DNA of 12,122 bases, from the NCBI GenBank assembly GCA_026990885.1, contig JALXCO010000205.1, forward strand, positions 3,325 to 15,446, given 5' to 3'. Source of the stretch: Desulfurococcales archaeon. Lineage in GTDB: Archaea > Thermoproteota > Thermoprotei_A > Sulfolobales > AG1. A model generated the notes under the pieces. It was given only the letters and a program-made list of their open reading frames with translations, did not search any database and was not told where the DNA came from. This document shows, one piece after another, positions 1 to 6,702 of the stretch. A program made the translations under genes and the position numbers. Each line of letters opens with the position of its first letter. Within the stretch, counting starts at the first letter, position 1.

Positions 1-1337
1 AACAGGAATGAAAACCCAGGGACCCCAAGAACACAGCTAATAAACACAATAAACAATCTAACATCCCTGGTTACCGGAATGATCTTTCTCAACCTCGCTA
101 CAGACACACCATAGTTTTTGAGAAGATGTGAAATATAGCTAACCATAACAACTCCTTGAATTGAAAATATAGCTAATATGATTTCAAGCAGAGACATGGG
201 ATATAGATAGATAGTTATCCCCAGCAATATTATGAAGTCGGATAATCTATCGAGTGTTGAATCTATGAAGCCGCCAAATCTAGTTTCCCTACCATATAGT
301 CTAGCTAGCTCCCCGTCTATCCCATCTATTATAGAAGCAAGCTTAACTAAAACACCCCCAAATATTAGATTCCCAAACGATATTAGTAAGCCTCCAATTG
401 CGGCTATAGAGAATGAAACGGCCGTGATTAGAGTTGGATCAATATATATGTTTCTAGCATATAGATAGGTCGATATAGATGTCGAGATCTTCCTATTTAA
501 ATATCTCGATATAACGCCATCGTCACTTTTTATAAGTTCCTTTTTAAGTATTCTAATATACAACTTTCTTGCCTCATTAAGATCTTCAGGAGTATCTATA
601 TCAATCCAAAGCATTCCAGACACATCTACGTACCTGACTTCTCCCCCTCTCCTGGCTACAGTATTCACTATATCAGCTATCTTTACCATAGGCCCCTTCC
701 TACCGATCTCATCTATTATAATTCGCGATACATCACGATTGAAGTAGAGTATTCCGGTATCTATCCCTATGAATCTATCGAGCTCCTTACCCACCCTCAC
801 AACTTTTCCGTTGCTGACATCAACCTTTAATCCTTCACCAATATAGTTTCTTGGGGGGTCCCTATCAACAGCCAAGACTATATGGCTACTTTTAGCGGGC
901 TCCTTCTTGATTTCCTCAACGAATTTTGAGAGCATTCTATACTCAAATAAATGATCTGACATAACCACAATGAAACTGGTTAAATCAAATGTTTTAATTG
1001 CGTAGTACACGCTATACAGATTCTCGTATTCATCTATATCTACAGACACTATATCTGCTAAATCCCCATATTTTTTCGATAGCACCTCTCTATATTCTTT
1101 TTTAGTCACTATTATGATTCTTCTGTATCCTACTCTCTTAATTCTCTCTATAATTAGATCCATTATAGTGCGGTTTCTATAGATCTCAACCAAACCCTTG
1201 GGTTTAGAGCCGGTAATCCCCTTTAGCCTGGTTGCTTTGCCTGCAGCTATTATGACATATATAGGCTTATCATCATTACCCGCGTAAATACGGGACCCCT
1301 TATCTTTAGCTGAATCTTCATCGATATAGCCATCCAA
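1..1337 (-). CDS. bifunctional inositol-1-phosphate nucleotidyltransferase / CDP-alcohol phosphotransferase (DIPP-synthase-like), 3' end cut by window edge
   Basis: The frame is open from a TTG at 1337 to the left edge, giving 445 residues. Residues 27-52 form the nucleotidyltransferase loop (VIIAAGKATRLKGITGSKPK), and residues up to about 260 fit an NTP-transferase fold, with MSDH (126-129) and WIDIDTPED (244-252). From about 280 a membrane domain carries the CDP-alcohol phosphotransferase signature with exact spacing: D338, D341, G342, A345, R346, G355, D359, D363, followed by hydrophobic helices. This domain order is that of the bifunctional IPCT/DIPPS enzymes that activate inositol-1-phosphate with CTP and condense CDP-inositol with inositol phosphate to make di-myo-inositol-phosphate, a heat-stress solute. 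A lipid product is the alternative, since substrate cannot be read from the motif. TTG 1337 is the only standard start between the upstream stop and the first motif. A GGTG at 1348-1351, 10 nt upstream, supports it. The C-terminus lies outside the window. Confidence 0.82.
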   Translation of the reverse strand, partial: MDGYIDEDSAKDKGSRIYAGNDDKPIYVIIAAGKATRLKGITGSKPKGLVEIYRNRTIMDLIIERIKRVGYRRIIIVTKKEYREVLSKKYGDLADIVSVDIDEYENLYSVYYAIKTFDLTSFIVVMSDHLFEYRMLSKFVEEIKKEPAKSSHIVLAVDRDPPRNYIGEGLKVDVSNGKVVRVGKELDRFIGIDTGILYFNRDVSRIIIDEIGRKGPMVKIADIVNTVARRGGEVRYVDVSGMLWIDIDTPEDLNEARKLYIRILKKELIKSDDGVISRYLNRKISTSISTYLYARNIYIDPTLITAVSFSIAAIGGLLISFGNLIFGGVLVKLASIIDGIDGELARLYGRETRFGGFIDSTLDRLSDFIILLGITIYLYPMSLLEIILAIFSIQGVVMVSYISHLLKNYGVSVARLRKIIPVTRDVRLFIVFISCVLGVPGFSFL

Positions 1338-1441
1338 TATAGCTATGCACCATCATCTGTATTTACGTTGTCAGGTTTAATTCTTAATACAGAAAAGGGT
1401 TAATTTTTTAATTTACCTCAATCTATATTATCTAAGGGCAT
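1338..1441. promoter_or_regulatory. divergent promoter region of the IPCT/DIPPS-like gene and upp
   Basis: This 104-bp spacer separates two TTG-started genes. For upp (+) an AT-rich TATA-like element, TTTTTAATTTA at 1404-1414, lies about 27 nt before the start, which suits a leaderless or nearly leaderless transcript. For the left gene (-) a TTAAACC-containing element near 1374-1387 could serve as TATA, with a GGTG ribosome-binding site at 1348-1351. The assignment rests on spacing alone. Confidence 0.45.
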
Positions 1442-2119
1442 TTGAGAGAGATTATTGAAGTTATAACCCACCCATTGGCTCAAGCCATACTAACGTTATT
1501 AAGGGATAGAAATACTGATCAAATAACCTTTAGAAAAGGAATGGTTAGGTTGGGAAGAATAATAGGGCTTGAAATGGTAAAGCATATGGGGACAGAGAAA
1601 TATTATGTTGAAACGCCTTTGGGGGTTAAAGCTGAGGGTATAAGGATCCCAGATATGGAGAAAGTGATCATTATAAACGTTTTAAGGGCGGCTATGCCTC
1701 TTGTTGAGGGGCTCATTAAGATTTTTCCAAGTGCGAGGCAGGGAGTCATAAGCGCTAGGAGGGTTGAGGAAAAAGGCATGGGCGATAACTATGTGTTCGA
1801 TATTGAGGTCTCCTATATTAAGATACCTAAGATCAATAATGATGACACATTAATTATAGCAGATCCCATGTTTGCTACCGGGTCAACAATGCTCACAATA
1901 TTAGACAAGCTAATTAAAATTGGCGAGCCAAAAAGGATCTTTATAGCTACAGTTATATCAACCAAGATAGCTATTGAAAAAGTAGCGAACTTTGCTAAAG
2001 ATAGAAACATCTATAGCAAGATCAAAATATTTACGGTATCTATAGATCCTGAAATAAATGAAAAAGGCTATATAGTACCAGGCTTAGGCGACGCTGGAGA
2101 TCGTGCATTTGGAGGGTAG
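1442..2119 (+). CDS. upp: uracil phosphoribosyltransferase
   Basis: This enzyme joins uracil and PRPP to give UMP and pyrophosphate in cytoplasmic pyrimidine salvage. The 225-residue product has the family N-terminus (HPLAQAILTLLRDRNT, 10-25), the conserved VLRAAMPLVEG (80-90), the PRPP-binding loop ADPMFATGST (140-149) and the uracil-binding C-terminal signature PGLGDAGDRAFG (213-224). The length is close to archaeal relatives (about 215). The start is TTG at 1442. It puts the conserved HPLA motif ten residues in, as in homologues, and no ATG or GTG fits better. The TATA-like box 27 nt upstream suggests a leaderless mRNA. The gene stands alone on this strand and converges on the C/D sRNA and cytochrome b gene downstream. 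Confidence 0.95.
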   Translation: MREIIEVITHPLAQAILTLLRDRNTDQITFRKGMVRLGRIIGLEMVKHMGTEKYYVETPLGVKAEGIRIPDMEKVIIINVLRAAMPLVEGLIKIFPSARQGVISARRVEEKGMGDNYVFDIEVSYIKIPKINNDDTLIIADPMFATGSTMLTILDKLIKIGEPKRIFIATVISTKIAIEKVANFAKDRNIYSKIKIFTVSIDPEINEKGYIVPGLGDAGDRAFGG

Positions 2120-2129
2120 CCATATAGCT

Positions 2130-2187
2130 TTTCAGCGAAGAGAAGGCTCAACATCAAATTTCTTGAGACCGTCGTGTCATCATTCAT
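2130..2187 (-). ncRNA. C/D box sRNA, D' guide matching large-subunit rRNA near the peptidyl-transferase centre
   Basis: On the minus strand there is a C box ATGATGA (2183-2177), a C'-like box TGATGTT (2156-2150) and a D box CTGA (2135-2132). The core spans 52 nt, the usual size for an archaeal C/D RNA. A degenerate D' box CTCA lies at 2167-2164. The segment after the C box, CACGACGGTCT, is perfectly complementary over 11 nt to AGACCGUCGUG, a conserved segment of eukaryotic-type large-subunit rRNA (E. coli 23S about 2587-2597, recalled from memory, where E. coli has AGAACGUCGUG). Counting five bases from D' points to U2593 (E. coli numbering). The D guide, ending CCTTCTCTTCG, predicts a methylated G, but I could not assign its target. 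A TATA-like TTTTAATTT at 2215-2207 lies about 25 nt before the expected 5' end. Alternatively the RNA could be processed from the cytochrome b 3' UTR. Confidence 0.8.
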
Positions 2188-2206
2188 AAATTATAGCGGG
2201 TGGAAG

Positions 2207-2215
2207 AAATTAAAA
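2207..2215 (-). promoter_or_regulatory. TATA-like box for the C/D sRNA
   Basis: The minus strand reads AAAGTTTTAATTTC here. The element's centre is about 25 nt before the likely sRNA 5' end near 2186, the spacing of a crenarchaeal BRE/TATA promoter. It lies just downstream of the cytochrome b stop, so the sRNA may have its own promoter. Confidence 0.45.
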
Positions 2216-2226
2216 CTTTTTATTTT
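2216..2226 (+). terminator. T-rich terminator after upp
   Basis: A pyrimidine tract CTTTTTATTTT follows the upp stop by about 100 nt without a strong hairpin, the form intrinsic terminators take in archaea. If it is used, the upp transcript reads antisense through the whole sRNA. Confidence 0.4.
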
Positions 2227-4099
2227 AGGCCAATAGGTTTATGGATACCAGTATATAGTTTAGAAATACTATAAAGTATAGTAGAGCATGTACCTTGTAT
2301 TCTTTCCAGCCGCCTTTATAGGGATCATAGGGCAGAAGCAGCGTTCTATGAACAATATGCGCAATACCACCTAGGCTAATAAGCAGTGACGACATTAACG
2401 CGCCTACGGCAACTGCTTTCTCTATAGGATCAATATTGGCTAAGAGGAAACCTGAAGCCAGTATTATAACCAAGTATATTGTTCCCATAATCAGGAGAGA
2501 TAAAGGAATCTCTTCCTCAGCCTTTCTAGCTTCTTTAAGAACAGCTGAAACCTTCTCTGTTTCCTGAACCTTCTTTTCCTGTACAGGATCGTTAGACTCT
2601 GGCATGTTAGCCTTAACGAAGCCTTCTGTGTGTTTGGATTTTGATCCGAAATTAATTATAATATACATACCTAGCAACAAACCAGCAAACCCTAATCCGC
2701 CAGCTATAAGATCTTCAACTGTAGCCCCACTAAATATGGATCTTACAACAGATATGGTTATAAAGAATCCTGTAGCAGCAAGCATGATGCTACCTATCCC
2801 TAGAGACACGAATGCTCTTCCAGCTGAAATCTCGTTATTCAGCGATCTAGCATGTATCTTGCTTAAGATAGCTACACCTAGAGCAATTATAACTATTGGC
2901 GGAACCATTAGAATTGTAGCCAGCTCTAAGCTTACATGCTGGCCAGGAGTTAAGGCGCCCCACACAGTAGTCTGGATAAGATATGTTATTAGTAGAGCCC
3001 CTATTATTGTGATGACAGGCCTTTTGAGCGGGTGTCTCTCTATGCTTGTATCGATAAACGGTAGCAGCACTAGATATAGCACGGGCAAGGCCACAGATAG
3101 TATGAATGGTAGCAGTATTGGGCTCTCTGGGATTGTCAGCTTGAGTATCAGTAGATCTATAACGATAGGCTTATCTAACGTTAGGAAAACGAAGTCAGCA
3201 ACCTTATACATAAACAAGAAGAACCATGGTGGGTATGGAGGATGCTCAGCAGCTTCAGGACTTACTGGTGAAGGGCCGGGTACTGGTGATATTAGGGGAT
3301 GTAGCTTTCCTGCTGATAGTGCTAAGCTGACCAGGAATAACAGTATGCCCCAAACCGCTGTAGTCATATATATTATAAATATAAAGTTGTGGGGGAACCA
3401 GTTTACTAGATCTTTTCTATCCTGCCTAATTATATTTATAGAAGCTTTCCACCTAACTTCCTTAACGTCTGGAGGCGGTCCATGAGCCTCAAAAACCGCC
3501 ATGTGGGCCATAAACATTAGTCCTAGAAGGGCTGCAGATATTATATGGAACGCCAGAAGCCTAGTATATGTTTCCTCCCCTCCTGTACCGAACACCAGGT
3601 TATTTATGAATGTACCTAGCTCAGGACCAAATATTCCTGCCACAACACCTTTTCCCACGTTTATGGCGTCTGCAGATACTATATCTCCCACGAGGGCGTA
3701 GCCTAGAAACGCTGTGTTCAGTGTAAGTAGCCCTGCCAATATTCCTATGATCCACAACAGCTCTCTGGGTTTTTTATATGATGCAACGAAGTAATTTCTG
3801 AAAAGATGTATGTATGCGGAAAATATCATTAGGTGTGCAGCATATAGGTGTGAGGATAAGAGTATTTTGCCGAAAGGTATCTCGTTAACGATCCTTAGCG
3901 ACGACTCGTACGGTGCTGACGGGCTATAGTAAACTAAAAGCAGCAGCCCCGTTATAGCTAGCCACATAAATGCTGCCGCCACAATGGCGCCTATCCAATG
4001 ATCAAGGTTGAAGTAGTTATAGGGGACCCTATAAAGTGGTAAATGCTCTAAATTAAGTCTGTGATAGAACCAGCCCAATATTCTGCCAATAACACCCAT
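2225..4099 (-). CDS. cytochrome b of a bc1-type quinol oxidase complex, with extra C-terminal membrane domain
   Basis: This is the di-heme membrane subunit that oxidises quinol with the Rieske protein. From ATG 4099 it has 624 residues. Four heme ligands keep bc1 spacing: H84 and H98 in helix B, H185 and H199 in helix D, each pair 14 apart. The Qo-site motif normally written PEWY reads P290-P291-W292-F293. After the usual eight-helix core, about 200 more residues follow: two hydrophobic segments, a charged linker rich in E/K (about 487-532) and two or three further membrane segments. A GTG at 4138 would add 13 residues but overlaps the Rieske gene by 38 nt. I prefer ATG 4099, which begins one base after the Rieske stop and has GGTG about 10 nt upstream. 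The gene is co-transcribed with, and second to, the Rieske gene. Confidence 0.93.
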   Translation of the reverse strand: MGVIGRILGWFYHRLNLEHLPLYRVPYNYFNLDHWIGAIVAAAFMWLAITGLLLLVYYSPSAPYESSLRIVNEIPFGKILLSSHLYAAHLMIFSAYIHLFRNYFVASYKKPRELLWIIGILAGLLTLNTAFLGYALVGDIVSADAINVGKGVVAGIFGPELGTFINNLVFGTGGEETYTRLLAFHIISAALLGLMFMAHMAVFEAHGPPPDVKEVRWKASINIIRQDRKDLVNWFPHNFIFIIYMTTAVWGILLFLVSLALSAGKLHPLISPVPGPSPVSPEAAEHPPYPPWFFLFMYKVADFVFLTLDKPIVIDLLILKLTIPESPILLPFILSVALPVLYLVLLPFIDTSIERHPLKRPVITIIGALLITYLIQTTVWGALTPGQHVSLELATILMVPPIVIIALGVAILSKIHARSLNNEISAGRAFVSLGIGSIMLAATGFFITISVVRSIFSGATVEDLIAGGLGFAGLLLGMYIIINFGSKSKHTEGFVKANMPESNDPVQEKKVQETEKVSAVLKEARKAEEEIPLSLLIMGTIYLVIILASGFLLANIDPIEKAVAVGALMSSLLISLGGIAHIVHRTLLLPYDPYKGGWKEYKVHALLYFIVFLNYILVSINLLA

Positions 4100-4100
4100 T

Positions 4101-4910
4101 TTAGATCGCACCGCCCTGCTGCTTATACTCATCCTCACTTAACACTGTTACCTTATCCCCAACCAGCTCTCCACATAGATTGCATTGCTTACCGAAAATT
4201 ACTGGACCCACCACACCTACAGCGTACAGCTGATCTGTCTCCTGATCCCATTCTAGAACTATCGCTGGTAAAGGCTTTAAAACAGGCTCTAGGAGAACAG
4301 CTGCGCCTCTATATGGATCATAAGCTGATCCGTGACATCTACAAAATATAACGCCGCCATTCTCACCTATTTCCGGAGGATTGGTGGGAAGACTCGTCTT
4401 TTCGCCTGGACGCGTATATTGAAGCTGGGGATATATGCATCCCAGATGCTGACATATACCATTGAAAGCCACGATTGATTTATTAGGCCCAACGCCTCCT
4501 GGAAACTTATAGGTTTGGACATTCTCTGGTATCTCAATCTCTTTGCTTCCACCCATTATATAGGATATATCAACTATAGGCTCCATCACCAATGGCAACT
4601 CTAGCTCTGGAATCTCAACGGGGTTGTCGTTCTCGTCGCCCAGATTTATCAGGAAGTTCATTGTATCTTTAAGGGGATACGGAAATAGATACAGCTTATT
4701 GACTTGAAGCTCAGACGCTTTTAAAGGCTCGCCGTTGGATTTTACTAAAAGAGATCTCGGATATTCCTCTGCCTGAGTTACCCTAGGTGAAAGATATGTT
4801 GTTGTGGGTACAACATATGATCCAGCTACACCAGCTACACCAGCAGCTAGTAAAAATCTTATAAAATCTCTACGCGTAAATTTAAACCTGACCCCTCCCA
4901 CATAAGGCAC
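4101..4910 (-). CDS. Rieske [2Fe-2S] iron-sulfur protein with Tat signal anchor
   Basis: This is the electron-accepting iron-sulfur subunit of the bc1-type complex, facing outside the membrane. Residues 12-32 give a twin-arginine signal anchor (TRRDFIRFLLAAGVAG), as expected for a cofactor protein exported folded. Box I is C153-Q-H155-L-G-C158 and box II is C190-R-C192-H193-G-S-A-Y-D. C153, H155, C190 and H193 should bind the cluster, and C158/C192 should form the disulfide. A further CNLC pair, C243/C246, near the C-terminus is not part of the Rieske core. The start is GTG 4910; the GTG at 4901 is an alternative that keeps the Tat motif. The cytochrome b ATG follows the stop by one base, so the two are translationally coupled. 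Which Sox-type name applies cannot be decided from sequence alone. Confidence 0.95.
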   Translation of the reverse strand: MPYVGGVRFKFTRRDFIRFLLAAGVAGVAGSYVVPTTTYLSPRVTQAEEYPRSLLVKSNGEPLKASELQVNKLYLFPYPLKDTMNFLINLGDENDNPVEIPELELPLVMEPIVDISYIMGGSKEIEIPENVQTYKFPGGVGPNKSIVAFNGICQHLGCIYPQLQYTRPGEKTSLPTNPPEIGENGGVIFCRCHGSAYDPYRGAAVLLEPVLKPLPAIVLEWDQETDQLYAVGVVGPVIFGKQCNLCGELVGDKVTVLSEDEYKQQGGAI

Positions 4911-4985
4911 CTTATAGATTTTAAGTTATAGGCAAGATAAAGCTTATAGATGCAGTTTTATAACTATCTATATGGATGAATAGCG
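4911..4985. promoter_or_regulatory. divergent promoters of the Rieske/cytochrome b operon and the six-helix membrane protein
   Basis: In this 75-bp spacer TTTTATA at 4956-4962 lies about 27 nt before ATG 4986, fitting a leaderless plus-strand transcript. On the minus strand CTTTATC near 4936-4943 lies about 28 nt before GTG 4910, again fitting a leaderless start. AGTTATA (4924-4930) and TATAACT (4959-4965) form a 7-bp inverted repeat across the region, which could be regulatory or chance. Confidence 0.5.
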
Positions 4986-5498
4986 ATGAAGCTGAAAGAT
5001 ATAGATAGGGCTCTTCTTGCCGTCTTAGCCGTGGAGCTAGCGTTGCTTGTGGCTGGGCTGAATGTGGAGGATCACTTTATAGGTGTATTAGCGGTTATAG
5101 GGTTTATAATGGCTTCCGTCTTAAGCATATATGGCGACCTGTTAACTGAGAATAAAGGGATAAACTACATAAATATATTTCTAGCGCTCATGCTATCTCT
5201 AGAAGTGATTGCTCTAGCTAGCATAGTTGGGGAGCCCGCAATACTGTATCTTGTTATGATGGGATACAGCCTGCTCACGCTGATCTCTGTCCAAATAATA
5301 GCTTCTAGCGCAGGTATAGGGAGATGGTTTCTTCTGACCACGATATTCATGATCTACATACTATCCCTCGCACTGTTTGAAGGCGTGTATGTGCAAGTAA
5401 CCATCGCTACAATGATGGCTATATTTATATCACTTGGATTCATATCGCTAACAGCATACAAGTATGAATCGGAGAGTTCAAGAAACATCAGAGGTTAA
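4986..5498 (+). CDS. six-helix integral membrane protein, function unknown
   Basis: I do not recognise this 170-residue protein. It is almost wholly hydrophobic, with about six predicted membrane spans near residues 8-26, 30-48, 62-82, 85-107, 112-132 and 134-156, short polar loops and a charged tail (YESESSRNIRG). There are few charged residues inside the spans, no cysteine and only one histidine (H30), so a heme or metal site is unlikely. It starts at ATG 4986 behind a TATA box and is divergent from the Rieske gene, so a link to the respiratory complex is possible but unproven. Its 3' end overlaps the convergent kinase-like gene by 11 nt. Confidence 0.7.
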   Translation: MKLKDIDRALLAVLAVELALLVAGLNVEDHFIGVLAVIGFIMASVLSIYGDLLTENKGINYINIFLALMLSLEVIALASIVGEPAILYLVMMGYSLLTLISVQIIASSAGIGRWFLLTTIFMIYILSLALFEGVYVQVTIATMMAIFISLGFISLTAYKYESESSRNIRG

Positions 5499-6675
5499 TA
5501 CTAGAAACACTAATAACCTTTACAATTTTTTCCTCTCTATAACCAACCAACACCCTGTAGTACCCCTCAAACTTCCTGTCAATTATGGGGTCCCCGGAAT
5601 CGACATATAGTATCCCCTGCTTAACTTTCCATTCAGGCGATACGATAACGATCTCGTTTTTCTGAAAATAACCCAGCACCTCTGGCGTCAGCTGGCCCGT
5701 AGCCCTTCCAATAATGAAGTTCGTACCCGCTATAGGAGTTAAGACCAGATATTTCTTTTCGTAATTTAGTTCCTCCATTAATTCTATTAATTTAAACGAG
5801 CTAACATCTCTACCAACGACCTTCCCTCCTAGAACAACATCAAATCCAAAGATAGATTTCTCTATACCTATATATCTCGCTATCTCGTTTATTGTTCTTC
5901 CCGGCCCAAACACATACAGTATATTGCCCTGGGGATCGTAGAATTCTTCAGCGAAATATCTAGCTATATCTCTATAGCCACCTTCATAAGTAAAGCTTTT
6001 TGTATCTTGCAGCAGAGGCTTCATATATAGGGTAGGGAGCTCCCCGTAGATCCTGTATCTCAAACTGCCCTGATTAATATATTTCTCATCTACATCAACC
6101 ACCTCTCTTAGAACTGTTTCAGCTTTACGATCCATATAGCCAAACAGAAGCAACGCCGCAGCTTCAGGACTCAAAGCAAATATTCCGCTATATACCTTCA
6201 CACCAGCCGGAACACCTATTACTGGGATGCTCAGACTGTACACCCTATAGGAGTCTAGAACATCTCGAGCCGTTCCATCGCCTCCAACGAAAACCAGAAC
6301 AGAACACTTGGCTACCTGCATCTTACTAATGAATTCACGTGTATGTTGAGGTATAGATACAACCCCGTCAATAAACGGTGTATCCAGCTCCAGCACATGC
6401 GGCTTCAAATTTGCATCATCTAGATTGGGTATCCTATTAAAGATCTCATAACCCATTAAGCTAGGAGCTGTATATATACATATCTTGTTTTTGTTATTAC
6501 TCGACATATTAAGCCTGATCAATGCATTTATAAATCTCTTGGCTTTACCTATTGACGGTGACCTAGCAATATGCTTTTTGATATAGGCAATATCTATATT
6601 ATCACTACCCTTCAGCCCTAGGGGACCCCCCAAACCAGCTACTGGATTTATAAAAAAGCAAACACGTACACACAT
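5488..6675 (-). CDS. ATP-NAD/AcoX kinase-family protein (COG3199, predicted NAD kinase)
   Basis: This is a member of the archaeal ATP-NAD kinase/AcoX-type family, predicted to phosphorylate NAD to NADP with ATP or polyphosphate; activity is inferred from the family. The 395 residues show FFINPVAGLGGP (7-18), the nucleotide-binding VFVGGDGTARDV (128-139), GVPAGVKVYSGIFALSPE (154-171), GPGRTINEIA (257-266), GKVVGRDVS (284-292) and TPIAGTNFIIGRATGQLTPE (313-332), in the family order. The start is ATG 6675, which places the NP-GG motif at the expected N-terminus. It follows the PhoH-KH gene by 27 nt on the same strand and is probably co-transcribed. A classical NAD kinase is excluded by length and by the AcoX-type C-terminal motifs. 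Confidence 0.87.
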   Translation of the reverse strand: MCVRVCFFINPVAGLGGPLGLKGSDNIDIAYIKKHIARSPSIGKAKRFINALIRLNMSSNNKNKICIYTAPSLMGYEIFNRIPNLDDANLKPHVLELDTPFIDGVVSIPQHTREFISKMQVAKCSVLVFVGGDGTARDVLDSYRVYSLSIPVIGVPAGVKVYSGIFALSPEAAALLLFGYMDRKAETVLREVVDVDEKYINQGSLRYRIYGELPTLYMKPLLQDTKSFTYEGGYRDIARYFAEEFYDPQGNILYVFGPGRTINEIARYIGIEKSIFGFDVVLGGKVVGRDVSSFKLIELMEELNYEKKYLVLTPIAGTNFIIGRATGQLTPEVLGYFQKNEIVIVSPEWKVKQGILYVDSGDPIIDRKFEGYYRVLVGYREEKIVKVISVSSINL

Positions 6676-6702
6676 TTTTACCTACATCGATCCGTTTCTA
6701 GA

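Noticed and set aside
232..468. 78-codon plus-strand frame opposite the CDP-alcohol phosphotransferase domain
   Set aside because: The minus strand carries the exact DxxDGxxAR...GxxxDxxxD signature, so this frame is a shadow.
1338..1380. GATGATGG and CTGA on the minus strand as another C/D box RNA
   Set aside because: The order is CTGA then GATGATG with no outer C and D boxes at proper spacing, and it serves better as the ribosome-binding region of the left gene.
2604..3701. Long plus-strand open frames opposite cytochrome b
   Set aside because: They lie antisense to a gene with intact heme ligands, show no family motif, and their composition mirrors the other strand's hydrophobic codons.
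4101..4138. 38-nt overlap of cytochrome b with the Rieske gene
   Set aside because: This arises only if GTG 4138 is taken as start; ATG 4099 with GGTG upstream removes the overlap and gives a normal N-terminus.
4800..4860. Repeated CCAGCTACA units near the Rieske N-terminus
   Set aside because: They encode the Ala-Gly-Val repeats of the Tat signal hydrophobic core; low-complexity coding, not a mobile or regulatory repeat.
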